A stretch of 64,000 bases of DNA, from positions 53,892 to 117,891 of the forward strand of contig ONDF01000004.1 of NCBI GenBank assembly GCA_900316525.1, in the 5' to 3' direction. A model generated the notes under the pieces. It made no database searches and was not told the DNA's origin. It saw nothing but the letters and a program-made list of their open reading frames with translations. Positions 17,163-25,267 of this stretch are shown piece after piece (the stretch's first letter is position 1; every line of letters starts with the position of its first letter). This stretch comes from an uncultured Bacteroidales bacterium. GTDB taxonomy: Bacteria; Bacteroidota; Bacteroidia; Bacteroidales; UBA932. A program made the translations under genes and the position numbers.

Positions 17163-18191
17163 ATGGCGGGCGGTCGTGTCAAAGGACTGGATGCCCTTCG
17201 GGCTCTATGCGCATTGTTCATCCTGTTGGGGCACGTGGCCCAGCGGGATTTCTGCCAGTGGGAAATTGGGGCCTTCCCGGTTCCGGAGTGCTGCGCGTAT
17301 GTGTTTTTTGCCATCAGCGGCCTGCTTGCCGGCTATCGGGCGGATCAGGCGGGAGAGGGCGGTCTATCCTACTACAAGAAGAAAGCCCGCAGGTTGCTGC
17401 CCCTCTACTATTCCTACCTGATTCTGTCCATCCTGGTGTTTTCCGCCCTGGGAAAGTGGAACGAAGTCCTGAACGTCCGGTTGCTGTTCTATCTTTTCCT
17501 GATTCCCCAGGTCCCTTTCTGCACTTATTCGGGAATTTTACCGCTCGTCCACCTGTGGTTTGTCGGCGTAATTGTCCTGTTTTATGCGCTGTTTCCTCTC
17601 TTTGCGAGGGTAAAGAAGGATCGGAAAAAAACGGTGGCTGCCTTGGTCGCAGTCGCCTGGCTGATCCTCAAGCTCGCTTTAAGAGCCGTTGTCGGGACCG
17701 ATTCTTTCCTGTACAGGATCGTTGGGGTGACCAGCTTCGATGTCTTGTTTGCCGGCGTCTGGGTGGGATTGCTTCTGAAAGAAGGAAACCCGATGACCGA
17801 ACGGATGAAGTCCTGGCCGGCGCTCGGCCTTGCGGCCGGATTGTTGTTCCTTTGTTCGGGGCTCTATGCCCGACTGGTCCCGGCTCCGGTCCGGGTGGAC
17901 TTTATCGCGGTGCTGGCCTTGGCCTTTATGGTTTCTCAGCAGCGCGAAACCTCGGTCCCGAATCTTGAGAATCGGTTCTGGGGTTGGCTGGGGTCTATTT
18001 CCTATGAAATCTATGTCACACAGATTCTGGTGATCATCTTGCTTTCGTGGGCTTATTCCGAGGCGGGGGTCGAGTTCCCGTCTTTCGTTATTTATTTGAT
18101 TTCGACGGCGGCTGTCATCGGGGTTGCCTGGTGCTTCCATCGGGCGCTCGGCTGGTGGGATGCGCGCCGTTCTAGGCAAATGGCTGGATGA
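17163..18191 (+). CDS. acyltransferase 3 family membrane protein
   Basis: A 342-residue membrane protein with about ten hydrophobic segments. The start GLDALRALCALFILLGHVAQR and the following FFAISGLLAGYRA match acyltransferase family 3 (OafA-like), with the conserved GH near residue 23. It probably O-acetylates the polysaccharide at the inner membrane. It lies between wecC and wecB and overlaps wecB as ATGA, so it is part of the same transcript. It is the second AT3 protein of the locus. Confidence 0.82.
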   Translation: MAGGRVKGLDALRALCALFILLGHVAQRDFCQWEIGAFPVPECCAYVFFAISGLLAGYRADQAGEGGLSYYKKKARRLLPLYYSYLILSILVFSALGKWNEVLNVRLLFYLFLIPQVPFCTYSGILPLVHLWFVGVIVLFYALFPLFARVKKDRKKTVAALVAVAWLILKLALRAVVGTDSFLYRIVGVTSFDVLFAGVWVGLLLKEGNPMTERMKSWPALGLAAGLLFLCSGLYARLVPAPVRVDFIAVLALAFMVSQQRETSVPNLENRFWGWLGSISYEIYVTQILVIILLSWAYSEAGVEFPSFVIYLISTAAVIGVAWCFHRALGWWDARRSRQMAG

Positions 18192-19369
18192 AAAGAGTTT
18201 TACTCGTGTTCGGGACCCGTCCGGAGGCCATCAAGATGTGCCCCCTGGTGAAGGCGTTCCAAAAAGACCGGGCCTCGTTCGAGACGCTTGTCTGCGTGAC
18301 GGGGCAGCATCGGGAGATGCTGGACCAGGTGCTGCAGATCTTCGGCGTGAAGCCGGATTATGACTTGAACATCATGAAGCAGGGGCAGGACCTGTATGAC
18401 GTGACCTCGCGGGTGCTTCTCGGTATGCGGGACGTGCTGGATGAGGCACGACCCGACGTGGTCCTGGTCCATGGGGACACGACCACGTCGATGGCGGCAG
18501 CGATGGCGGCTTTCTACCGCCAGATTCCCGTCGGCCATGTCGAAGCCGGACTGCGGACGCACAACATCTACAGCCCATGGCCGGAGGAGATGAACCGGCA
18601 GATCACGGGAAGGATTGCGACTTATGATTTCGCCCCGACGCCTTTGAGCCGGCAGAACCTTTTGGACGAGGGCGTTGATCCCGAGAAGATTACGGTGACG
18701 GGAAATACCGTCATTGACGCACTGCATTGGGTGGTGGAGAACGTGTTGGAGAATGGGTATGTGCCGAAAGACCCTTCGGTCGCTGCGCTCCCTCGCAGGG
18801 ATCGTCGACTCGTTCTCATCACCGGCCACCGCCGGGAGAATTTCGGGGAGGGTTTCATCCACATCTGCACGGCCATCCGGGATCTGGCACGCAAGTACCC
18901 GGCGGTGGATTTCGTGTATCCGATGCACCTGAATCCGAATGTGCGGAAACCCATCCGGGAGGTGTTCGGGGAGATGGCCGATCAGGTCGGCCATGACGGT
19001 AAGGGAGTCGGCCATGACGGGCGCGTCATTCCCGGCTCGACCGGGAATCTGTTCTTCATCGAACCGCTGGATTACCTGGATTTCGTATACCTGATGTCCA
19101 AGAGTTATCTGGTCCTCACGGATTCCGGCGGCATCCAGGAGGAGGCGCCGGGTCTTGGTAAACCGGTCCTGGTGATGCGTGATACGACCGAACGGCCGGA
19201 GGCCCTGGATGCCGGTACAGTGCGTCTGGTGGGGACGGATTATGATAAGATCGTGAGCGAAGTATCCGCTTTGCTGGATGACCGGAGTCACTATGAGGCG
19301 ATGAGTCACGCCGTTAATCCGTACGGCGATGGGAAAGCTTGTCCCAGGATTGTAGAAAAGTTGAAATAA
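18188..19369 (+). CDS. wecB: UDP-N-acetylglucosamine 2-epimerase with in-frame repeat insertion
   Basis: A 393-residue non-hydrolysing epimerase converting UDP-GlcNAc to UDP-ManNAc. Family motifs are clear: FGTRPEAIKMCPL at the start, VHGDTTTSMA, GHVEAGLRT, TGHRRENFG and DSGGIQEEAPGLGKPVL. Between REVFG and FFIEPLDYLDF lie about 25 extra residues (about 262-287) including GHDGKGVGHDG and VIPGSTGNL, encoded by a palindromic repeat that is also found elsewhere in the window. The frame is kept, and the insert falls at a surface-loop position by comparison with remembered family sequences. Whether activity is kept is unknown. Confidence 0.88.
   Translation: MKRVLLVFGTRPEAIKMCPLVKAFQKDRASFETLVCVTGQHREMLDQVLQIFGVKPDYDLNIMKQGQDLYDVTSRVLLGMRDVLDEARPDVVLVHGDTTTSMAAAMAAFYRQIPVGHVEAGLRTHNIYSPWPEEMNRQITGRIATYDFAPTPLSRQNLLDEGVDPEKITVTGNTVIDALHWVVENVLENGYVPKDPSVAALPRRDRRLVLITGHRRENFGEGFIHICTAIRDLARKYPAVDFVYPMHLNPNVRKPIREVFGEMADQVGHDGKGVGHDGRVIPGSTGNLFFIEPLDYLDFVYLMSKSYLVLTDSGGIQEEAPGLGKPVLVMRDTTERPEALDAGTVRLVGTDYDKIVSEVSALLDDRSHYEAMSHAVNPYGDGKACPRIVEKLK
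18971..19050 (+). repeat. composite palindromic repeat inside wecB
   Basis: Three parts are visible. Bases 18971-18993 equal 28601-28623 (palindrome GGCCGATCAGGTCGGCC). The 14-mer GTCGGCCATGACGG occurs at 18986-18999 and 19007-19020, a 21-base period that keeps frame. Bases 19024-19050 form an inverted repeat with arms ATTCCCGG and CCGGGAAT, identical over 27 bases to the recN copy at 41480-41506. Confidence 0.85.
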
Positions 19370-19375
19370 TTTAGT

Positions 19376-19383
19376 TATCTTTG
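19376..19383 (+). promoter_or_regulatory. -7 promoter box for wza-wzc
   Basis: TATCTTTG fits the Bacteroidota -7 consensus TAnnTTTG, with a GTTG about 13-16 bases upstream as a weak -33 element. It lies just after the wecB stop and 23 bases before the wza start, giving the export genes their own promoter. Confidence 0.7.
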
Positions 19384-19406
19384 TAACTTGAATAAAGTTG
19401 ACAACT

Positions 19407-20210
19407 ATGGATAGAAAGAGAGTAATCCGGACGGGGCTCGCCCTCATACTGGCCGTCGTATCAGCGGCTTCTTGCGTTACCAATCGAAAGGTCGCCTATC
19501 TCCAGGATATGAAGCATGGGTCTCAGATTGAACTGGAGAATAAGTTTGAGGCTGTCATCAGTCCTTATGACGAACTGGATATCATCATTACGTGTTTTGA
19601 CACCGATCTGGCGCGTCCGTTCAATATTCGCAGTGTCGATGCCGGCAACTTCAACTCCAATGTCGGAGCGGGTTACCTCGTCGACCAGTACGGTAATATC
19701 GAACTCCCCGTGCTGGGAACGATTCATGCCGCTGGGCTGACTCGGCTGGAACTTCAGGAGCGCGTAAAGAATATGCTCATTTCGGGTGGCTACATCAGTG
19801 ATCCGTATGTAATGGCCCGTTTCCGTACTTTCAAGGTTTTCTTCCTGGGAGCCAATGGCGGACAGGCGATTACGGTCCCGAACGAGCGCTGCACTTTCCT
19901 GGAGGCTCTGGCCCTTTCCGGAGATATGTCCGTTTTTACTGACCGGACCAAGATTATGGTGATGCGCGAAGTCGATGGAAAAATGGTTTCCCGCTATCTG
20001 GACCCCCGTTCCTCCAGGGTGTTTGACGATCCGTTCTTTATGCTTCAGCAGAACGATTTCATCATTACGCGAAATACCGGCTATCATAATTTCCAGCAGT
20101 CTTATACGCAGTTTGGCCCCGTCCTGTCCATCGTTACGACGCTGACCGGCCTCGTCACGACTTATTTCGCCATCATGGCATATCGTAATTCGTATCGGAA
20201 TAATAATTAG
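19407..20210 (+). CDS. wza: polysaccharide export lipoprotein (Wza/BexD family)
   Basis: A 267-residue outer membrane polysaccharide export protein. The N-terminus has a lipoprotein signal with lipobox SAASC, then the Poly_export domain (ISPYDELDIIITCFDTDLA) and an SLBB-type domain (GYLVDQYGNIELPVLGTIHA). A C-terminal hydrophobic helix (VLSIVTTLTGLVTTYFAIMA) is typical of Bacteroidota members. It would form the outer membrane exit pore working with the Wzc-like kinase that starts two bases after its stop. I chose ATG 19407; TTG 19398 is in frame. A -7 box precedes it. Confidence 0.85.
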   Translation: MDRKRVIRTGLALILAVVSAASCVTNRKVAYLQDMKHGSQIELENKFEAVISPYDELDIIITCFDTDLARPFNIRSVDAGNFNSNVGAGYLVDQYGNIELPVLGTIHAAGLTRLELQERVKNMLISGGYISDPYVMARFRTFKVFFLGANGGQAITVPNERCTFLEALALSGDMSVFTDRTKIMVMREVDGKMVSRYLDPRSSRVFDDPFFMLQQNDFIITRNTGYHNFQQSYTQFGPVLSIVTTLTGLVTTYFAIMAYRNSYRNNN

Positions 20211-20211
20211 T

Positions 20212-22716
20212 ATGTCCACCAATACGCAACACGACACCGACCTTTCTTTCCTAGAGAAGAAGGATGCCAACACTCTTTCCGGGAAAGATATCTTCTTTAC
20301 TGTTGTCCGCAATCTGCATTGGCTGATTCTGTGCGCCGTCATCGGCGCCGGCATCGCCTATTATAGAAGCGATCGGATGGACCGCATCTATGAGAGCCAT
20401 GCCAAGATCCGCTTGAATTCCGTGACCAGAAGCCGCTTGGAGAGCGGAATGACCACCCTCGAGAACATCACCGACCGGCGGATTGCCATCACGATGAACG
20501 CCATCAACGACGAAATCATCGTCCTCTGTTCCGAAACGCCGATGCTTGAAGTGGTGAAGCGGCTGGACCTGGGGACGACCTACCATTATCAGACCAAACT
20601 GGTCAAGCGGTCGCGCGACCTGTACGGAGAGTCTCCGATCAACGTCCGCATGCTGGACCTCAGCGAGAATGACAACGCCACGGCCATCATCACCGTGCAG
20701 AAGGATTCCACCTTCACGCTGGAAGTGGGCGAATTCGAACCGGTGACCGGACATCTGGGCGACACGGTCTCTTCCAGTCTCGGTCGGATCTCCGTCATGC
20801 CTACCTGGGCCCTTCGGGAGCTGTTCTTCGACAACCCCATTACGGTGACACATCGAAATATCGCCAATGTCTCCGAGTATTACCGAAACCGGGTGGACGT
20901 ATCCCGCAACAGCACCTCTGACGGAATCATCAACCTCTCTCTTCACGATACGTCACCCCAGCGGGCGGCCGACATCCTGAACGAGATGATCAGCGTGTAC
21001 AACGAGAACACCATCGAGGAGAAGAAGGAGATCATCCGTCAGACGTCCGATTATATCAATGACCGCATCGCGCAGTTGGACCGCGACCTGGGCGCCCAGG
21101 AGTCCCAGATTGCCGTGTTCAAGCGGGAGAACCAGATTCTGAACCTGAATGACTACGGTAAGTCATACCTGAACCAGACCATCGAAACGAAGGAGGAGAT
21201 TGAGCGCCTGCAGAATCAGATTTCCCACGCCCAGTATCTTCTGAACCTGACCGCATCGAATACCGAGAACAAGCTCTTCCCCGTGACCGTGGACATCAAC
21301 GACGACCATATCAAGGGGACGATCCAGCGTTTCAATGAACTGGTACTCAAACTGGACAAGTATAAGGAGTCCGGTACCACCAACAATCCGATCGTCCAGG
21401 ATATGCAGTTGGAGCAGGCCTCCCTCAAGAGCAACTTGAACCAGCTCCTGACTGCGTATATCGGTGCCATCCAGCAGCGTATCGGCGGCGTTCAGGCTTT
21501 GAGCCAGGTTGCGGCTGACAAGGTCCGGCAAGTTCCGGGCGGGCAGTTGTATATCGACAACATCTCCCGGGTTCAGGGAATCAAGGAGCAGTTGTATCTG
21601 ACGCTCCTGAGCCGGCGTGAGGAGATGCTCATCAGCCAGCCGTCCCTGACCGGCAACGCCAAGGTGATTGACAAGGCGCGCGTGAATCGTGCCCCGATTT
21701 CTCCGAATACCAGAAGGAGCGTCCTGATGGGCCTCTTGATCGGCCTGCTCCTTCCGGTCGTGTTCTTCATCATGCGCCGTGTCCTGGACACCAAGGTCCG
21801 GTTCCGCAAGGATGTCGAGGCCTATACCAACATCCCCGTCCTGGGTGAGATTCCGTCCAAGGATAAGAAGGACGAACGCAATCTGGTGGTGACCGACCGG
21901 GGCCGTGACGCACTGACGGAGGCATTCCGTATTTTGCGCAGCAACGTGGAGTTCACCCGTATCCCCGGCCAGAAGTCCACGACGTACCTGTTCCTGTCCT
22001 TGATGGCCGGATCCGGCAAGACGTTCCTCACGACCAACCTGGCTGCGAGCCTGGCGCAGGTGGAGAAGAAGGTCATCCTGCTGGACCTCGACCTTCGCAA
22101 GGGAACGCTCACACACAACTTCGCTTCCCGCAGGTCTGTTGGCATGTCCAACTATCTCTCCGGCAAGACGGACGATTTGGACAGCATCATTACGCACGAT
22201 CTTTTCGCTCCCGGTGTGGATACGATCCTTTCCGGGCCGCTTCCGCCCAATCCTGCCGAACTCCTTTCCAGCAAGCGGCTTGACGATCTGATGAATGTCC
22301 TCAAGGAACGTTACGACATCATCCTCATCGACGCTGTTCCTGCCGGTATCGTGGCCGACGCCACGATCCTGCGCCGCTTCGCCGATGTAAGCGTGTTCAT
22401 CCTCCGTTCCAAGCTGGTGGACAAGCGTATGCTGCCTGACCTGCAGGAACTGAAGGACAACAACCAGTTCCCGAATATGATGATCATCCTGAACGGCATC
22501 GAGCTCAAGAAGCACAAGGGATACGGTGGCTATGGTTATGGATATGGCGCAGGCTATGGCTACGGCTACGGTTATGGCTATGGCTATGGCTACGGCTATG
22601 GTTATGGCTACGGCTATGCCAATGATGACGAGGACGGAAAGAAGCGCAAGCATCATAAGCATCGTCATCACAAGGAGGATGACAATGATTCCGAAACGGA
22701 AGAGAAAGAAGCATAG
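20212..22716 (+). CDS. wzc: Wzc-like polysaccharide co-polymerase and BY-kinase
   Basis: An 834-residue inner membrane protein controlling chain length and export. It has an N-terminal Wzz domain with transmembrane helices near residues 35-50 and 500-520, a long periplasmic coiled region, and a cytoplasmic kinase with Walker A SLMAGSGKTFLTTNLA (near 600), Walker A' VILLDLDLRKG and Walker B DIILIDAVP. The tail from about 770 has 15 tyrosines in Gly-Tyr dipeptides, followed by a Lys/His/Asp/Glu-rich end. These tyrosines are the expected autophosphorylation cluster. The wza gene precedes it by one base. Confidence 0.88.
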   Translation: MSTNTQHDTDLSFLEKKDANTLSGKDIFFTVVRNLHWLILCAVIGAGIAYYRSDRMDRIYESHAKIRLNSVTRSRLESGMTTLENITDRRIAITMNAINDEIIVLCSETPMLEVVKRLDLGTTYHYQTKLVKRSRDLYGESPINVRMLDLSENDNATAIITVQKDSTFTLEVGEFEPVTGHLGDTVSSSLGRISVMPTWALRELFFDNPITVTHRNIANVSEYYRNRVDVSRNSTSDGIINLSLHDTSPQRAADILNEMISVYNENTIEEKKEIIRQTSDYINDRIAQLDRDLGAQESQIAVFKRENQILNLNDYGKSYLNQTIETKEEIERLQNQISHAQYLLNLTASNTENKLFPVTVDINDDHIKGTIQRFNELVLKLDKYKESGTTNNPIVQDMQLEQASLKSNLNQLLTAYIGAIQQRIGGVQALSQVAADKVRQVPGGQLYIDNISRVQGIKEQLYLTLLSRREEMLISQPSLTGNAKVIDKARVNRAPISPNTRRSVLMGLLIGLLLPVVFFIMRRVLDTKVRFRKDVEAYTNIPVLGEIPSKDKKDERNLVVTDRGRDALTEAFRILRSNVEFTRIPGQKSTTYLFLSLMAGSGKTFLTTNLAASLAQVEKKVILLDLDLRKGTLTHNFASRRSVGMSNYLSGKTDDLDSIITHDLFAPGVDTILSGPLPPNPAELLSSKRLDDLMNVLKERYDIILIDAVPAGIVADATILRRFADVSVFILRSKLVDKRMLPDLQELKDNNQFPNMMIILNGIELKKHKGYGGYGYGYGAGYGYGYGYGYGYGYGYGYGYGYANDDEDGKKRKHHKHRHHKEDDNDSETEEKEA
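22522..22623 (+). repeat. hexanucleotide GGNTAY array encoding the Gly-Tyr tail
   Basis: About 100 bases made almost only of GGN-TAY codon pairs, with 15 tyrosine codons. One pair is broken by GCA (Ala). The unit is six bases, so slippage would change tyrosine number without shifting frame. Confidence 0.85.
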
Positions 22717-22719
22717 TTT

Positions 22720-23697
22720 ATGGCGAATTTCGCATTGATCGGGGCGGCGGGTTACATCGCCCCCCGTCATTTAAAGGCCATCAAGGATACCGGAAACAAC
22801 CTCCTGGCCGCCTATGACAAGTTCGACAGCGTCGGACGCCTGGACAGTTTCTTCCCGGACTGCTCGTTCTTCACCGAGCACGAGCTCTTCGACCGGTTCT
22901 GCTCCAAACAGAAGCAGTCGGCGGACCCGCTGGACTGGATGAGCATCTGCACGCCGAACTATACGCACGACGCCTTCATCCGCTACGGCCTCCGGCTGGG
23001 CTGCGACGTCATCTGCGAGAAGCCGGTGGTGCTGAATCCCTACAACATCGACGCCCTCCAGAAAGTGGAGGAGGAGACGGGGCACAAGGCCTACAACATC
23101 CTCCAGCTCCGTCTGCACGACGCCATCGTCGCCCTCAAGAAGAAGGTGGACGAGGGCCCGGCGGACAAGGTGTATGACGTGGACCTCACGTACATCACCT
23201 CCCGGGGCAAATGGTATTACACTTCCTGGAAAGGGGATGTCCACAAGAGCGGTGGCATCGCCACCAATATCGGCGTGCATTTCTACGATATGCTCCAGTG
23301 GATCTTCGGCCCTGTGCAGGAGAACATCGTCCACGTGATGAGTTTCGACCGGGTGGCGGGTTACCTCGGCCTCAAGAAGGCCCGGGTCCGCTATTTCCTG
23401 AGCATTAATGCCGACTGCCTTCCGGAGAATGCCGTCCAGGGGGAGAAGCGCACCTATCGGACGCTTTCCATCGACGGCAGCGAGTTCGAGTTCTCCCAAG
23501 GGTTCACCGAGCTCCATACCGAGAGCTACCGGCAGATTCTCGCCGGGAATGGTTTCCGCATCGGCGAGGCGCGTCCCTGCATCGAGATCGTGAGCCAGAT
23601 CCGCAATGCGACTCCCGTCGGCCTGGTGGGTGACTATCATCCGCTGGCCAAGCTCCCCTTGTCTCACCATCCTTTTGGCTGGGATGACCGGCGATAG
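22720..23697 (+). CDS. Gfo/Idh/MocA-type UDP-sugar dehydrogenase (WlbA/WbpB-like)
   Basis: A 325-residue NAD-dependent oxidoreductase. The N-terminus ANFALIGAAGYIAPRHLKAI is the Rossmann dinucleotide site as in WlbA/WbpB, and CDVICEKPVVLNPYNI carries the conserved EKP motif near residue 100. WlbA oxidises UDP-GlcNAcA at C3 on the way to diacetamido uronic acids. No matching aminotransferase is in view, so the pathway step is inferred by similarity only. It starts four bases after wzc and precedes a nucleotidyltransferase-like gene. Confidence 0.8.
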   Translation: MANFALIGAAGYIAPRHLKAIKDTGNNLLAAYDKFDSVGRLDSFFPDCSFFTEHELFDRFCSKQKQSADPLDWMSICTPNYTHDAFIRYGLRLGCDVICEKPVVLNPYNIDALQKVEEETGHKAYNILQLRLHDAIVALKKKVDEGPADKVYDVDLTYITSRGKWYYTSWKGDVHKSGGIATNIGVHFYDMLQWIFGPVQENIVHVMSFDRVAGYLGLKKARVRYFLSINADCLPENAVQGEKRTYRTLSIDGSEFEFSQGFTELHTESYRQILAGNGFRIGEARPCIEIVSQIRNATPVGLVGDYHPLAKLPLSHHPFGWDDRR

Positions 23698-23703
23698 CGC
23701 CAG

Positions 23704-24756
23704 ATGCATCCATTCAGGAATCTCTTGCTGATCTCCCTGGGCCGGGAGTCTTCCTTTCGGAAAGATCCGACGCCCCAGGATTGGGATATGATGTTCCGGA
23801 TGGCCCGCCAGCAGGCGCTGATTGGCATATGCTACGAGGGTATATGCCGTGTCCCCGATTCTCAGCGTCCTCCGGAGAATCTCTTTGGCGTCTGGAAGAA
23901 GCTGACTGAAAAGATCGCGGATATCCATCGTCTGCATCTGGAGCGGTCGTGGGAGATGGAGCCCATCTTGTCCAGATTGGGCCTCCGCGGCGCCATTCTC
24001 AAGGGAATCGCGCTTTCACGGTTTTATCCGGTGCCCGAGCGCCGGATGTGCGGAGACATCGATGTTTTAATGCAAGGAACGCACGAGTCGATCCTTTCGG
24101 CCCTGGAAACGGAATTCAAAACCTGGGGGGTCCTCTATCAAGAGTGCAAGGTGGATTTCTTCCCGGACGTGGATGTGGAAATCCATTTCCATCCGGGCAA
24201 GATGTATAATCCATTCTTGAATGCACGCCTGCAGCGTTACCTGGAGAAGGAGTCTCCCATCCGTTCGGATGAGGTCCTCACCCTGGCCGATCTCCGATTC
24301 CATGCAGTCTATTGTATGGCGCATATGTTCCATCATTATCTGGAAGGCGGCATCGGCCTGCGCCAGATGATGGACTACTATTACCTCCTCCTGCACTTGG
24401 ATCCGTCCGACCGGGAACCGGTTATGAAAGCGCTCCGCCATCTGGGAATGGGGCGTTTTGCGGCGGCGATGATGGAATCGCTCCGATTCAATTTCGGGTT
24501 GGAGGAGGCGTTTCTCCTCTGCGAGCCGGATCCCGTACTTGGCAGGAAACTGATGGAAGAGGCTATCCGGGGAGGTAATTTCGGCGTGCGGGACCGGCGG
24601 AACCGCTACAAGAAAGACGAAAGCCGGCTCCACCGGTTCTTCCGCAAGAGTTCCCGGGTCCTTTCTTATTTCAGCCAGTATCCGCGCGAAGTGATCTGGG
24701 CGCCTTATGCCCGCCTCAAGCACTATTTCTGGCGGCTTTTCCAGGGATATCTCTAA
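23704..24756 (+). CDS. nucleotidyltransferase family protein (NTP_transf_5-like)
   Basis: A 350-residue protein with the motif RGAILKGIALSRFYP followed by CGDIDVLM (near residues 100-125), matching the G-S/D-x-D core of the uncharacterised nucleotidyltransferase family often found in polysaccharide clusters. The C-terminal half is helical, including HAVYCMAHMFHHYLEGGIGL. The substrate is unknown. It is the last + strand gene of the capsule locus and converges, with a four-base overlap, on the antiterminator-like gene. Confidence 0.75.
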   Translation: MHPFRNLLLISLGRESSFRKDPTPQDWDMMFRMARQQALIGICYEGICRVPDSQRPPENLFGVWKKLTEKIADIHRLHLERSWEMEPILSRLGLRGAILKGIALSRFYPVPERRMCGDIDVLMQGTHESILSALETEFKTWGVLYQECKVDFFPDVDVEIHFHPGKMYNPFLNARLQRYLEKESPIRSDEVLTLADLRFHAVYCMAHMFHHYLEGGIGLRQMMDYYYLLLHLDPSDREPVMKALRHLGMGRFAAAMMESLRFNFGLEEAFLLCEPDPVLGRKLMEEAIRGGNFGVRDRRNRYKKDESRLHRFFRKSSRVLSYFSQYPREVIWAPYARLKHYFWRLFQGYL

Positions 24757-25226
24757 TCTTCCGGGAGCGGGATGACATCTTCCCGCGGGATATTCACCCG
24801 AGCGCAGATCAGCGTCTTGACACGGACTAGGAGTTGGACGCCACTCGGATGTTCCATCACTTCTCCTTCGACATCCCTCAAGGGCCCGCGTATCACTTTT
24901 ACGCGGGTCCCTTTTTGTATCGGGACATCGGCGCTGGTGACAGCATCCGGATATTCGGTAGTGACCCGAATGAAAGCTTCCATCTGCTTTTCCGGGATCT
25001 CCAACAAGGAATGTGTCTGTCGGTCGATCAGGAACCTTCCCTTGATCTCGCCTGCGTTCATGAGGTTCAACGCCCTATCTTTGCCTGTATGGAGAAACAC
25101 AAGCGTATTGTAGGATGGCGGGATAAAGCATCCGACACCGAGCTCCTGCAGGCGCTGCGGAATCTTTTTCCACTGTCCCCAGCGGGTGATGAGGGCGAAC
25201 CAACCGATATGCTGTCCAGTGTCCAT
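24753..25226 (-). CDS. UpxY/NusG-like transcription antiterminator
   Basis: A 157-residue NusG-type protein: an N-terminal NGN domain (GWFALITRWGQWKKIPQRLQ) and a C-terminal KOW motif (KGTRVKVIRGPLRDVEGEV). Bacteroides UpxY proteins of this type let RNA polymerase read through long capsule operons and are normally encoded as the first operon gene. Here the gene is at the distal end, antisense to the operon, with its own promoter. I chose ATG 25226 over the TTG at 25238. It could act in trans on this or another capsule locus. Confidence 0.8.
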   Translation of the reverse strand: MDTGQHIGWFALITRWGQWKKIPQRLQELGVGCFIPPSYNTLVFLHTGKDRALNLMNAGEIKGRFLIDRQTHSLLEIPEKQMEAFIRVTTEYPDAVTSADVPIQKGTRVKVIRGPLRDVEGEVMEHPSGVQLLVRVKTLICARVNIPREDVIPLPED

Positions 25227-25235
25227 GATGCGGTG

Positions 25236-25243
25236 CAAAGGTA
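25236..25243 (-). promoter_or_regulatory. -7 promoter box for the antiterminator-like gene
   Basis: On the minus strand the sequence is TACCTTTG, fitting TAnnTTTG, nine bases before the ATG. It is divergent from the AraC promoter at 25256-25263, with only 12 bases between the boxes, so the two probably interfere with each other. Confidence 0.65.
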
Positions 25244-25255
25244 GTCATTTTTTTG

Positions 25256-25263
25256 TATCTTTG
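25256..25263 (+). promoter_or_regulatory. -7 promoter box for the AraC-type gene
   Basis: TATCTTTG fits TAnnTTTG and ends four bases before the ATG at 25268, implying an almost leaderless transcript. It faces away from the antiterminator promoter. Confidence 0.7.
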
Positions 25264-25267
25264 CTCC

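Noticed and set aside
22771..23937. Minus-strand open frame opposite the WlbA-like gene
   Set aside because: Antisense shadow of a recognised dehydrogenase, rich in Leu, Glu, Val and His as expected for reverse-frame translation of GC-rich coding DNA.
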